Virus record (IMG/VR): IMGVR_UViG_3300032087_003792
Location: 1 to 34,755 of that record
Direction: 5' to 3' (one strand)
DNA: 34,755 nt
From: a virus
Shown here: positions 27,564-34,755 of the stretch, in pieces
Layout of the letters: each line of letters begins with the position of its first letter
Numbering within the stretch: the first letter of the stretch is position 1
The notes under the pieces: generated by a model
Told to the model about the DNA's origin: nothing
Seen by the model: the letters and a program-made list of their open reading frames with translations, nothing else
Database searches by the model: none
Program-made: the position numbers and the translations under genes

Positions 27564-28976
27564 CTATACAACGCTCAAACCACGACGCAGCGGCCGGTTC
27601 CACGAACCGGCTGAGCTCGTTCCAAACGCCATGGTCGTGTGATCATTCGCCAGCGACAACGCCACCGCATCCGCCCTGTCAGGCGACGCAACGCCGCGCT
27701 TCTTCATGCTATCCTTGCTCTCGACTTGCAGCTTACCCGCGCTGGTAAAGTGGTACCGCGGCGCCGCAAGCTCCGCATACAACGCATCGTCGCGCGGCAA
27801 TGACACGTCCATGCCTTCGAGATACATCTTCATCTTAAACCAGATCTCCGCGCGCAAGTTCAAATACGTGTCCTTCGCCATGGCGCGCTCCGACACGTTC
27901 AAGCCACGCGCCGGCAAGCCAAGCTCGCGCAAGCGGTCGAGCACCCCAGCGCCAAAGCCATTACTATCCACGATGATCTCCGCCGGTCGCTTACTCGGCG
28001 GCATGGCGTCATACTCCGCCTTCACGGCGCCCGTAAGCTGCATCAGGTCCAAGTTACGCCACACAGTCAACGGATGTATCACCGGCCCCTGACGCTTCGC
28101 AAGCACGCTGGCATCGCCGCCCTGACGCGCGACGTCCAAGCCCCATATGGCAATCGTGTCCTCATGCACCTTGATGTCATTGGCCATGGCATGCTCAATA
28201 AGCGAAACAGGTATCACCGTGTCCTCTTCGGACGGGGGGAAGTTGCCCAATACGCGCACATGATAGGCGGGGCTATCCTCACCGTAGCGACGCTTCATAT
28301 CCTCCACGAAATCCTCGCTCACGCGCGGGCTATCCACGCAAGACACATGCATCGTGTACCAGTCGTCACGCAGGCGATTGTGCGTGTCATAAAAGAAACC
28401 CGTATTCCGCGTGGGGTTGCCGGTCAGGATCGTCGTCGCAGAGTGGCCAGACATACTGCCAGACGCGGCCTCGAAGACGCTGGAGGGGATACCGCTGGCC
28501 TCGTCGGCAATCAAGAGCACCGAAGGCGAGTGCACCCCAGCGAGCGCCTCCGGCTGTTCCGCGCGCGACGTGCGGCACGATATAAACGTGCTCTCTGGGT
28601 GGCTCTTCAACTCAATGCGGTCAGACTTGAGCTCCAGTAAATTGTTAAAGGGCGGCTTCAGCCGCTTGGCGACATTTTTCATCTCAGCGAAGCAGGCGTC
28701 GAAAAGCTGGGACGACGTGGGGGCGGTCACAACGGTCTTGCTCGGCACGCGCATCAGAACGTGCCATACAGCCGCCAAAGCGACCGCCGTGGACTTCCCG
28801 ACGCCGTGGCCAGAACGGACGCTGACACGCCGTATCGCGGGGGCTGCGACGGCGTCGAGGAGCTCAACTTGCCACTCGTCCGGCTCAATGCCGGCGACCT
28901 CGCGGGCGAAGGCGACGGGGTCGTCGCGGTAGCGCGCCATTAACTTGATAAACGGGTTTTCTTGGGGCTGGGTCAT
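27564..28976 (-). CDS. terL: Terminase large subunit (470 aa)
   Basis: The ATP-driven packaging motor. Walker A is GHGVGKST (56-63), Walker B VLLIADEA (153-160, catalytic Glu 159), followed by the coupling segment TGNPTRNTG. The C-terminal RNase-H-like nuclease has acidic residues in WGLDVARQGGDAS, IIVDSNGFGAG and SPDRADAVALS. Length fits the family. TGTTAACA overlaps the start codon on its upstream side. It works with the portal and the small subunit encoded upstream. Confidence 0.92.
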   Translation of the reverse strand: MTQPQENPFIKLMARYRDDPVAFAREVAGIEPDEWQVELLDAVAAPAIRRVSVRSGHGVGKSTAVALAAVWHVLMRVPSKTVVTAPTSSQLFDACFAEMKNVAKRLKPPFNNLLELKSDRIELKSHPESTFISCRTSRAEQPEALAGVHSPSVLLIADEASGIPSSVFEAASGSMSGHSATTILTGNPTRNTGFFYDTHNRLRDDWYTMHVSCVDSPRVSEDFVEDMKRRYGEDSPAYHVRVLGNFPPSEEDTVIPVSLIEHAMANDIKVHEDTIAIWGLDVARQGGDASVLAKRQGPVIHPLTVWRNLDLMQLTGAVKAEYDAMPPSKRPAEIIVDSNGFGAGVLDRLRELGLPARGLNVSERAMAKDTYLNLRAEIWFKMKMYLEGMDVSLPRDDALYAELAAPRYHFTSAGKLQVESKDSMKKRGVASPDRADAVALSLANDHTTMAFGTSSAGSWNRPLRRGLSVV

Positions 28977-29100
28977 GTTAACACCTGTTTACGGAAAAAG
29001 GGGGCGGGGAGGCGTGGGGAGGTCCTTTGCATTTGCACCGGCCCGCGCTGAGCGAAGGGGGGGTCAAAAACGCGCTTTTTCTGCGCCGCAGCACGAAAAT

Positions 29101-29154
29101 CGGCCAAAATTAACATAATACCGCGCAAAAGGCCGATAATACGTATTATGTTAA
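29101..29154. repeat. Nested palindromes upstream of terL
   Basis: TTAACATAATAC (29110-29121) and GTATTATGTTAA (29143-29154) are a perfect 12-bp inverted repeat. Inside it, ATAATACGTATTAT (29136-29149) is a perfect 14-bp palindrome, and CGGCC/GGCCG (29101-29105, 29131-29135) form another pair. The two large foldings are mutually exclusive. It lies in the 200-bp gene-free stretch before terL. Possible operator, packaging site or RNA switch; the choice is not decidable here. Confidence 0.6.
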
Positions 29155-29175
29155 ATGCAGATCGTTTAAAATCAA

Positions 29176-29319
29176 TCACTTAGCAGATCCACTCCGTTGC
29201 TGCGCCTGCACTCTCGCCTTAAAGGTGAATTTTGCGTTGACTTTTGCTGCATCTGCGAGCACGCGCGCGCCCGCGTGTGTGAGTGCGTTCCGATGCGTGT
29301 TTTCGCGCTCAATCGTCAT
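29176..29319 (-). CDS. Possible small basic protein (47 aa)
   Basis: An ATG at 29317-29319 overlaps the end of the small terminase gene in another frame. The product (start MTIERENTHRNALTHAGARV) is Ala/Lys/Arg/Gln-rich and ends QQRSGSAK. GAGG lies too close to the ATG to be a good ribosome-binding site, so expression would depend on coupling. It is plausible because the composition is protein-like, but unproven. Between it and terL (28977-29175) I see no gene, only G-rich sequence and the palindromes. Confidence 0.35.
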   Translation of the reverse strand: MTIERENTHRNALTHAGARVLADAAKVNAKFTFKARVQAQQRSGSAK

Positions 29320-29743
29320 CCTCGAACACTTCGCCCTCTATCACGTCACCAAGCAACTGCGCAGCCTGCGCGTGCAAGTCGTTGACGCTGATGTTGATTG
29401 CCACGTCACGTTGCCGCGTATCGTACTGCGCGTTCAGTTTGCTCGCCATCCACTTGTCCGTATCCACTTGCAAGCGCGCCACGTTGACGTTGTCACGCTC
29501 AGCAAGCTGCGCCGTCTCCAGCGCACGCTCAGCGTAAAAGTGACCAGCCTCAAGTTGCGCAGCCTGATAGCGTCCACGCCGCCCGTCACTTGCGTCAAGC
29601 CACTTCGCCCACAACTTGTGACCTATGTTGAACTCACGCTTGATCGATGCCAGCGACACGCCGCTTGCGATGCGCTCGAAGATCTCGTCCTCTCCGAGCT
29701 TTTCCAACGCCATGATCTTTGCCTTGCCTACCTCACCCACCAC
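29309..29743 (-). CDS. terS: Terminase small subunit (144 aa)
   Basis: An N-terminal helix-turn-helix (EDEIFERIASGVSLASIKREFNIGHKLWAKWLDA) for recognising phage DNA, a central helical oligomerisation region (QLEAGHFYAERALETAQLAE, then VNVARLQVDTDKWMASKLN), and a C-terminal segment (ISVNDLHAQAAQLLGDVIEGE) of the sort that contacts the large subunit. The start may be the GTG at 29741-29743, preceded by GGGGAGA, or the ATG at 29711-29713; the GTG is preferred because of the ribosome-binding site and overlap with the upstream gene. Confidence 0.8.
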   Translation of the reverse strand: MVGEVGKAKIMALEKLGEDEIFERIASGVSLASIKREFNIGHKLWAKWLDASDGRRGRYQAAQLEAGHFYAERALETAQLAERDNVNVARLQVDTDKWMASKLNAQYDTRQRDVAINISVNDLHAQAAQLLGDVIEGEVFEDDD

Positions 29744-29999
29744 TGACCATCTCCCCTGCCAGCGCAGCGTATCCGCACATGTCGATCCAGTTATCCATCT
29801 TCTGCGGTGACGCGCGTGACCTGCTTACCTTCAGCAACACCATCATCGCGCAGACGTCCGCCTCGCTGACAGGCTGTCCGAGGTAAGTTGACCACATGGT
29901 CGCAATCCTTCCAAAGCTCTCCTTCGCCTCGCCGTAGTCGTTGTTGCGATCATGCGTCGTGATGTCTGCCGCCGCATCAAGTAAATCTGTCCTGTACAT
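29733..29999 (-). CDS. DUF6378-like protein (88 aa)
   Basis: The segment LLDAAADITTHDRNNDYGEAKESFGRIATMWSTYLGQPVSEADVCAMMVLLKVSR followed by DNWIDMCGYAALAGEM has the standard DUF6378 order: an RxxxYG motif, an LKxxR helix and a DxxGYAAL helix. It is an all-helical protein, distantly reminiscent of MazG-type NTP pyrophosphatases, but activity is not established. AAGGAGAGATAG precedes the ATG. Its 3' end overlaps the small terminase gene. Confidence 0.75.
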   Translation of the reverse strand: MYRTDLLDAAADITTHDRNNDYGEAKESFGRIATMWSTYLGQPVSEADVCAMMVLLKVSRSRASPQKMDNWIDMCGYAALAGEMVSGG

Positions 30000-30010
30000 C
30001 TATCTCTCCT

Positions 30011-30610
30011 TCACCATGGTATCTCGTCATTGATGTCACGGCTATACTCTTCGCCGTTACGAATTATACTCTTCACATGCGCTTTCGGGAAGGCACTGAA
30101 TGCCTCGTCCAGAAAGCTCGCGCTAAAGTCAGCGCACAATACCCTCGCCGCGTCGCTGAAGCTGTACACGATCCACTCTGGATACTTCTGCCGCAGCGAC
30201 GCCCAACCGTCGAGCGCGATGCATACGATGCGCCCGTCGTCCATCTCCATGCAGTATGCATCCTCATGCAGCGGATGATGCCCCGCGTCCAGCGCAGCCT
30301 TCTCCAGCACGTCCCACGCACGCAGCAACTGCGTTGCGATGTCATGCGTCCGCTTCACGTCGTTTGCGTCTACCGCTTCACCCAGCGCCTCGTATGCCGC
30401 CTCAAAGCGGCCAGCGAGATCCGGCGCCACAAGTGACGGCAACCTGTCGCCCCACTTGCTCTGCTTCTCCCGCGCCTTCTCGTCGAGCGGTTTAAGCTGA
30501 CCCCAGACTGCCGCCTTAATGACCTGCGCCTGATCGTCCACCCGCCCCATTGCGTCCCGCCCCCTCTGCTTTGCTTGCGTAGCGGTGACCCTTTTCTTTC
30601 TGATAGCCAT
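30011..30610 (-). CDS. Hypothetical protein before terminase genes (199 aa)
   Basis: Not recognised. The ATG at 30608-30610 (MAIRKKRVTATQAKQRGRDA) has GGAGGAGG upstream and is chosen over the upstream in-frame start. The N-terminus is basic, the centre helical (RFEAAYEALGEAVDANDVKRTHDIATQLLRAWDVLEKAA), and the C-terminal half alpha/beta with MEMDDGRIVCIALDGWASLRQKYPEW and an aromatic end. Similar proteins occur close to terminase genes in related phages. It may be involved in packaging or regulation. Confidence 0.6.
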   Translation of the reverse strand: MAIRKKRVTATQAKQRGRDAMGRVDDQAQVIKAAVWGQLKPLDEKAREKQSKWGDRLPSLVAPDLAGRFEAAYEALGEAVDANDVKRTHDIATQLLRAWDVLEKAALDAGHHPLHEDAYCMEMDDGRIVCIALDGWASLRQKYPEWIVYSFSDAARVLCADFSASFLDEAFSAFPKAHVKSIIRNGEEYSRDINDEIPW

Positions 30611-30629
30611 GGTAATGATCCTCCTCCTT

Positions 30630-30764
30630 CCACAGTTCGTTTCCACCTAGTCCACAGTTACCACCACAGTTACGTATATATACGTAACAACTGTGGTGGA
30701 ACTAAAAGTGGCCTCTTTTACCACACTTCCGCAGTCTTCCACAGTTCAACTGTGGTAACTGTGG
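30630..30764. repeat. Cluster of seven CCACAGTT octamers with an 18-bp palindrome
   Basis: CCACAGTT occurs at 30630, 30652, 30664 and 30739 on the plus strand and as AACTGTGG at 30689, 30748 and 30757. Two pairs form large inverted repeats: one encloses TTACGTATATATACGTAA, a perfect palindrome at 30670-30687, and the other is TTCCACAGTT...AACTGTGGAA. It lies in the 164-bp gap between two minus-strand genes. Such clustering fits a replication origin with iterons, or an operator cluster for the packaging operon. A relation to DnaA boxes is weak. Confidence 0.7.
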
Positions 30765-30774
30765 AACGTCCCCT

Positions 30775-31035
30775 TCAGTGCTCCATCTCATCTTTGGCCC
30801 ACTTCATTTGCTCCAGCATGGCATCCCCCAGCAACGCCGCCTGCATGACGATGTCCTTGCACATTTCCAGAGTGAGCTCCGCCTGCTTCCGCCCGTACTG
30901 ATCAAAGTTTGACGGCAGATGCGCATGCGTCCACATGATGCGCGCCATCCCGTCCTCCTCGTCCCACACGATCTTACCGATCAGCGGCGCGCTCTCAAGA
31001 CGCTCCATGTCCGGCTCTTCCACGCTGACATCCAT
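30775..31035 (-). CDS. Hypothetical protein (86 aa)
   Basis: Not recognised. The ATG at 31033-31035 (MDVSVEEPDMERLESAPLIG) overlaps the stop of the primase-helicase gene as TGATG and is preferred over an upstream ATG. The product is acidic with an N-terminal beta hairpin (GKIVWDEEDGMARIMWTH) and a long helix (AELTLEMCKDIVMQAALLGDAMLEQM). It is the last gene before the octamer cluster. Confidence 0.6.
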   Translation of the reverse strand: MDVSVEEPDMERLESAPLIGKIVWDEEDGMARIMWTHAHLPSNFDQYGRKQAELTLEMCKDIVMQAALLGDAMLEQMKWAKDEMEH

Positions 31036-33233
31036 CACCCTATCTCCGTTCCACTGATCCACTCACCCACGACGACGCACTGCACGTCGCGCCCCGCTCG
31101 TTTGTCCGGCCATTCCTCCACGCTGAGCACGTTTGTCTCGACCCACTTAGCAAGGATTGCCTTGGCCCGCGCCTTTTCGTTTTTCTTTGTCACGTCGAGA
31201 TCAAGTTGTATCGCCACCGCGTTGCCCGCCCAATGCTTGGCGCGTGCATCCAGCCGGTACGGCTCCTCCCGCGACGCCGCAGCCCCGATCAGGCGCTGCA
31301 CCTCTTGCGCGTCTCTGGCGCTTACACCGTCGAATAAGTCGGGCATTTTAAACGGAATGCACACGCCCACATATTCCCCGTTTGGCAACTCCACGCCGTG
31401 CATACGTCGATACAGAGCCTTCGCCGCCGGCGGCGCCAAGTTGGACTTGCCGTCGTCCACGCGAAATATGCCGAGGCTTTCGAGCTCGTTCACGCCCAGC
31501 TTCAGCGCATCTTCTTGGCTGACCTTATTGATGATGCGCGCCGCACGCGCCGCCCCGATCAGCGAGCCTGCGCCGCGGACGCTGTCGATTGTTGCGTCTT
31601 CGCCATTTGACTTGCGTATGTGATGCGTTAGCACCACCGCCGCGTCGGTCTGGTCCGCGATCCACCGCGCCTGCGCCACGGCTGCGTTCATGGCGACGTT
31701 ATCGTTTTCGTTGATGTCGTTGAACCCGACCCACGGGTCCAGCATGACCAAGCCGATTTTGTTTTGCTTGATCCGCTCAATCATTTTCTCGGCAAGCTGG
31801 TCATTCGTAACGATACCGTCGCGCGTTTGCTTGGCAAATTGTATCATCAGGTCACGCCCCGCGTCCAAGAAGAGGCGCCCGCGCAGTTCCTCCGGCTTGA
31901 TGTTGTAGTGGATCATGATTGCCGCGAACCGTCGCTGCATTTCCTCGTAGGGATCTTCCCCGTTGATCACCCACACGTTCACCTGTTCGTGCACCGGCTC
32001 CTCTAGCAGCGGACGGCAGAGGCATATGCTTGTCGCCTCCACGTTCTGCATGGACGTCTTGCCGGCGCCGCCTTGAGATGCCACGACGCTGACGTATCCG
32101 CGGATGTAGTGCGCGCCGTAGATCCAACGCCGGCGTGGGATGCTGGCCGGATCGACTGGCTCGTATGGCGTCGGCCAGTTCATCTCCGCCTCCGCCGCCT
32201 CTTGCCGCACTTGCTCGACCGGCTTGGCCAAGGATAGCGCCTCCCGCAGCTTCTGTTCACCGGCTTCGCGCAGGTAGTCGTTTGCGTCTGTGACGTTTTC
32301 CACGCCGAGCTCGTTGAAGCGCACGACGTAAACCGACGTGCTTCCGTCGCCGCGGATCACGTCGGCCACCTTGTCCACGTCAAGGTCAGGGTCCGCGCAG
32401 ATCGTCACGTCGGACGCCCGTGGCGCGTTGTAAGTGGCCATGCCTGCCTTGCCGAAGGTGCACACGATTGTCGCCTCCGCATGCCCCTGCACCGCCTGCC
32501 GCACGCTGAGCGCATCCTCTGGCCCCTCGACCAAGATGATGGCGCCCCCGTCGTGCTCGTCGCCGATCCTCATTGAGTTGCCGGCGATGACGCCGCGGGA
32601 GTATTTCGTGATGCCTCTGTGCTCGCGCTTGTTTCCCTCCGCCGTGATGAGCACCGCCTGTATGCCCTGCACCTCGCCGGCTTCATCCAGCGCGGGAAAG
32701 AGTATCGCCGGCCCGTCGTATACGTTTGGGCTGAACCTTGCGGCGCCCACCGCGGCAGACGCGCGCAAGCCGCGATTGTTTAGGTAAAGTAATGCAGGAC
32801 GCACTGCGTCCTTACTTTCTCTGGAAATCGGGACACCGCCCTCCCACGCCTTGCGCGCCTTGTCGATCTTGTCCTTGCGTGTTTCCTCGTCGCGTGTCAG
32901 CATTTCCTTGCTGGCCAGCTTACCTATGAGCCGGTCAAATTCGCTGGCCGTGAATGGCTTTGCGTCGCTGTCTTCGAGCACCTTGGGGTTTTCCCCGCCG
33001 CGCTTGAAGCCGCTGCCGATTGTGGCTTTGATTTCGATGTCGTGCAGCCCGACCTGCTTTGCCGCTGCGTGCAGATCTATGATGGCCGCGTCTATGTTTG
33101 ACGGCGCCAAGTGCGCGTGACGCCCCAGCGTGTACGCCGCCTTGTTGAGCGTCTCGTTGCGCCCGCCTTTTATAGTTGTGAGCATTTCGCTGACAGTGCT
33201 TTCATGCACCTTACTGAAGTATGCCTCGCTCAT
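31035..33233 (-). CDS. TOPRIM primase / RepA-like helicase fusion (732 aa)
   Basis: The N-terminal region (to about 160) is helical with zinc-free primase-like features. A TOPRIM domain follows, with ILVEGPEDALS (catalytic Glu 236) and VTICADPDLDVDK (D281, D283). From about 370 there is a RepA/AAA-25-type ATPase: Walker A QGGAGKTS (387-394), Walker B-like GLVMLDPWVGF near 500, and VVLTHHIRK as sensor/arginine-finger segment. The protein should prime and unwind phage DNA at the fork. GGAGAG precedes the ATG. Its partners are the downstream small protein and the SSB encoded upstream. Confidence 0.85.
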   Translation of the reverse strand: MSEAYFSKVHESTVSEMLTTIKGGRNETLNKAAYTLGRHAHLAPSNIDAAIIDLHAAAKQVGLHDIEIKATIGSGFKRGGENPKVLEDSDAKPFTASEFDRLIGKLASKEMLTRDEETRKDKIDKARKAWEGGVPISRESKDAVRPALLYLNNRGLRASAAVGAARFSPNVYDGPAILFPALDEAGEVQGIQAVLITAEGNKREHRGITKYSRGVIAGNSMRIGDEHDGGAIILVEGPEDALSVRQAVQGHAEATIVCTFGKAGMATYNAPRASDVTICADPDLDVDKVADVIRGDGSTSVYVVRFNELGVENVTDANDYLREAGEQKLREALSLAKPVEQVRQEAAEAEMNWPTPYEPVDPASIPRRRWIYGAHYIRGYVSVVASQGGAGKTSMQNVEATSICLCRPLLEEPVHEQVNVWVINGEDPYEEMQRRFAAIMIHYNIKPEELRGRLFLDAGRDLMIQFAKQTRDGIVTNDQLAEKMIERIKQNKIGLVMLDPWVGFNDINENDNVAMNAAVAQARWIADQTDAAVVLTHHIRKSNGEDATIDSVRGAGSLIGAARAARIINKVSQEDALKLGVNELESLGIFRVDDGKSNLAPPAAKALYRRMHGVELPNGEYVGVCIPFKMPDLFDGVSARDAQEVQRLIGAAASREEPYRLDARAKHWAGNAVAIQLDLDVTKKNEKARAKAILAKWVETNVLSVEEWPDKRAGRDVQCVVVGEWISGTEIG

Positions 33234-33262
33234 TCTTCTCTCTCCGTTGGCTGTTTATACGA

Positions 33263-33295
33263 CGTGGGACATCTCCTTCGAGCACATGTCCCACG
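33263..33295 (-). promoter_or_regulatory. Hairpin between ssb-like and primase genes
   Basis: CGTGGGACAT and ATGTCCCACG (33263-33272, 33286-33295) form a perfect 10-bp stem with a 13-nt loop in the gene-free gap. No T-run follows, so this is more likely an attenuator, RNA-processing site or protein-binding site that sets the SSB-to-primase ratio than a full terminator. Confidence 0.55.
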
Positions 33296-33309
33296 CCGCC
33301 CTGCCTTAC

Positions 33310-33879
33310 CTAAAAGCCAAAGTTATCGTCGCTGGACGCTGGCGCCGCTGGTGCGGGTGCCGGCGCTGCCGCAGGCGCAGGCGCTGCGACGGGCTCGCCT
33401 GACGGCTTGTTGATCCAAGTGCGGATGTTGAAGCCGACGTCGTATGACGTACCCTTTCCGACGACGACAGGCGTGGAGCTTGTGACCTGAACCACCGGCA
33501 CCTTGCCCTGCGTAAACTCTGGCGCTTCCTCCGCCTTGTTGTACAGCTTGGCGATAAACTGGCCCAAGCCAAAGCTGTTGCCGCTCATGGACGCCTCGCG
33601 CCCGTCACTGAGCCAGCATTTGACCTCGAAGCCGTTCTTATGACTGTCGCTTGGTCTGGCGATTTGCTGGCTTGGGCTTGGCCATGGCACCCAATCGCGG
33701 ACACCTACGTCGATATGCAGCCACCCGAACACAACCTCCTTGATGTCGATGGCGAAGCCGCGGTCCATATCGATGGCGACGTCAACGCCGTCGTCCTTAT
33801 AGTACCAGCGGTTTTGCGGCAGGTTTGAGCGGATGAAAAGCTCGCCGCCCGTGTTGTCACTTCCGAAAGATATTGGCAT
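33310..33879 (-). CDS. Single-stranded DNA-binding-like protein (189 aa)
   Basis: A beta-rich N-terminal part (WYYKDDGVDVAIDMDRGFAIDIKEVVFGWLHI) compatible with an OB fold, then a flexible Pro/Ala-rich linker (APAPAAAPAPAPAAPA) and an acidic, aromatic tail SSDDNFGF. That linker-plus-acidic-tip layout is characteristic of SSB proteins, whose tail recruits other replication proteins. AAGGAGA lies before the ATG. It is encoded between the exonuclease and the primase-helicase, as expected for a replication/recombination set. Confidence 0.72.
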   Translation of the reverse strand: MPISFGSDNTGGELFIRSNLPQNRWYYKDDGVDVAIDMDRGFAIDIKEVVFGWLHIDVGVRDWVPWPSPSQQIARPSDSHKNGFEVKCWLSDGREASMSGNSFGLGQFIAKLYNKAEEAPEFTQGKVPVVQVTSSTPVVVGKGTSYDVGFNIRTWINKPSGEPVAAPAPAAAPAPAPAAPASSDDNFGF

Positions 33880-33893
33880 GTTTGTCTCCTTGA

Positions 33894-34688
33894 CTAAGTT
33901 GCCTCTGAAAATTTGAACGCATAGGGCGGGATTTGCAGCGTCTGTAGTTCGCCGTAATCATAACCCCACACGCCCGTGTGTTGCGCCGTGGCATACGCCG
34001 CCAGCGCGTACTCGACCGCATGATGCCCTTCCTCAAGGGACAAGAGGTCCAGTTCGTATACGCCCACCTTGTAGGGCGCTTTCTTTTGCACCGCGATAAA
34101 GATGAAGCGGTCTATTTCGTGGCCGTCGAAGGCCATGCATCTGCGGTAAAATTGATCCTGTATGTGGTAGCCAAAGTTCGCCGCCTGCTTCGCAAAGCCC
34201 GCCGGTGAGCTATCGACGGTCGTCTTGACGTCGATCAGCGCCGCGATGTCTTTACGCCATGCGTCTGGGCGGCAGCGCATGTTGACGTTGGTGTTTGCGT
34301 CGATTGCAAACACGCTGGCTTCGCAGACCAAGTCGCCGCTGAGCAACGCCGCCGCCGCGGCATTTGCACGCACGGCGTCCGCCATATTCTTGGCCAAGGC
34401 GTAATCGCTTTCGGTCAACAGTATTGCGCCCGCCGCGTCCGCTTCGTCCTTGGCTTCGGTCCACGCCTTGCCCCTGCGCGTTTCGGGTCCGCACCATACG
34501 CTGTTGCTGCGATGCGGCTCCAAGATCAGCGTGTGCGTGGCGGTGCCTACGTCAAATGCCGCGCTTGGCTGGTACTCGCCGTACTTAAAGTCGGCAAGAC
34601 TTTCCATGGCGATCTTCTTGGCGCCTGACGCGCTCAGCGATGGGTCGAGGTGATACTCCTCGTTTGACATATCATAAATTACGGTCAC
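33894..34688 (-). CDS. PD-(D/E)XK exonuclease, RecE/Cas4-like (264 aa)
   Basis: The nuclease core reads FDVGTATHTLILEP (45-58), E123, RPDAWR (D142), LIDVKTT (D153, K155) and QxxxY at 177-181, matching RecE-type and Cas4-like exonucleases. It probably degrades one strand of duplex ends for annealing-based recombination together with the SSB-like protein. The gene starts with GTG, overlapping the upstream TGA (GTGA), behind GGAGGAGG. Confidence 0.83.
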   Translation of the reverse strand: MTVIYDMSNEEYHLDPSLSASGAKKIAMESLADFKYGEYQPSAAFDVGTATHTLILEPHRSNSVWCGPETRRGKAWTEAKDEADAAGAILLTESDYALAKNMADAVRANAAAAALLSGDLVCEASVFAIDANTNVNMRCRPDAWRKDIAALIDVKTTVDSSPAGFAKQAANFGYHIQDQFYRRCMAFDGHEIDRFIFIAVQKKAPYKVGVYELDLLSLEEGHHAVEYALAAYATAQHTGVWGYDYGELQTLQIPPYAFKFSEAT

Positions 34689-34755
34689 TGCGTTCCTCCT
34701 CCGTAGAGCGCGATAAGCAGAGCCTCCGCGCGGTGTTCATCCTTCTTGCGCTTTA
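34685..34755 (-). CDS. C-terminal fragment of a probable RuvC-like resolvase (partial)
   Basis: Only the last 22 residues are inside the window, reading KRKKDEHRAEALLIALYGGG and then two more residues. DEHRAEALLIALYG is a good match to the final helix of phage RuvC-like Holliday-junction resolvases, where a conserved Asp and His/Asn precede RAEA. The gene continues past the window edge, so the catalytic core cannot be checked. Its stop overlaps the GTG start of the exonuclease. Confidence 0.5.
   Translation of the reverse strand, partial: KRKKDEHRAEALLIALYGGGTQ

Noticed and set aside
28973-29179. 68-codon minus-strand open frame between the terminase genes
   Set aside because: No ribosome-binding site, it crosses the palindromes, and its composition does not look protein-like.

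Overview
The window is the packaging, structural and part of the replication region of a double-stranded DNA phage. It looks short-tailed (podovirus-like): a P22/SU10-type portal, a DUF5309-type capsid protein, SU10-like adaptors, a P22 gp10-like tail protein, and large internal virion proteins including a lytic transglycosylase. The small basic proteins, fibre domains and the 2-oxoglutarate oxygenase resemble those of phages of marine bacteria, probably alphaproteobacterial hosts. The host is an inference from family resemblance only. Almost every gene is on the minus strand and neighbours are tightly coupled through overlaps such as ATGA and TAATG, so the map reads from right to left.

Right part (34755 to about 26958, minus strand). 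This holds the end of a probable RuvC-like resolvase, a RecE-like PD-(D/E)XK exonuclease, an SSB-like protein, a TOPRIM primase/RepA-type helicase fusion, small proteins, a DUF6378 protein, the small and large terminase subunits and a 2OG-Fe(II) oxygenase. A cluster of seven CCACAGTT octamers lies at 30630-30764. A nested palindrome lies upstream of terL at 29101-29154. Two plus-strand genes (26200-26961) interrupt the series. They sit beside an intergenic region rich in terminators (25712-26187) that holds two 55-bp copies of a perfect hairpin.

Middle part (25711 to 3823, minus strand). The virion genes run as follows: a set of tiny lysine-rich proteins, a large protein with an ADP-ribosyltransferase-like domain, portal, scaffold, major capsid protein, two paralogous adaptors, an AT-rich fibre cassette with a cupredoxin-like domain and a polyglycine adhesin, the gp10-like protein, and the ejection proteins. 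A terminator at 3528-3558 closes this unit.

Left part (3473 to 55, minus strand) is an accessory operon with its own candidate promoter/operator and a terminator at 4-36. Its centre is the main discovery of the window. A repeat array at 1500-1981 has nine copies of a 13-nt block (TGGCATTTCTGCG), and each copy is flanked on both sides by a hypervariable segment of exactly 9 nt. A second, hairpin-prone block of 20-29 nt alternates with it. The next gene (767-1474) encodes a 235-residue protein that resembles the C-terminal, Nop-like half of IS110-family transposases but has no RuvC/DEDD domain. This architecture matches the TIGR-Tas systems (tandem interspaced guide RNAs with dual 9-nt spacers plus a Nop-domain Tas protein) described in 2025. 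The version here appears to be nuclease-less (TasA-like). A 179-residue protein of unknown function and a 31-residue single-pass membrane protein, which is easily missed, sit just upstream of the array in the same operon.
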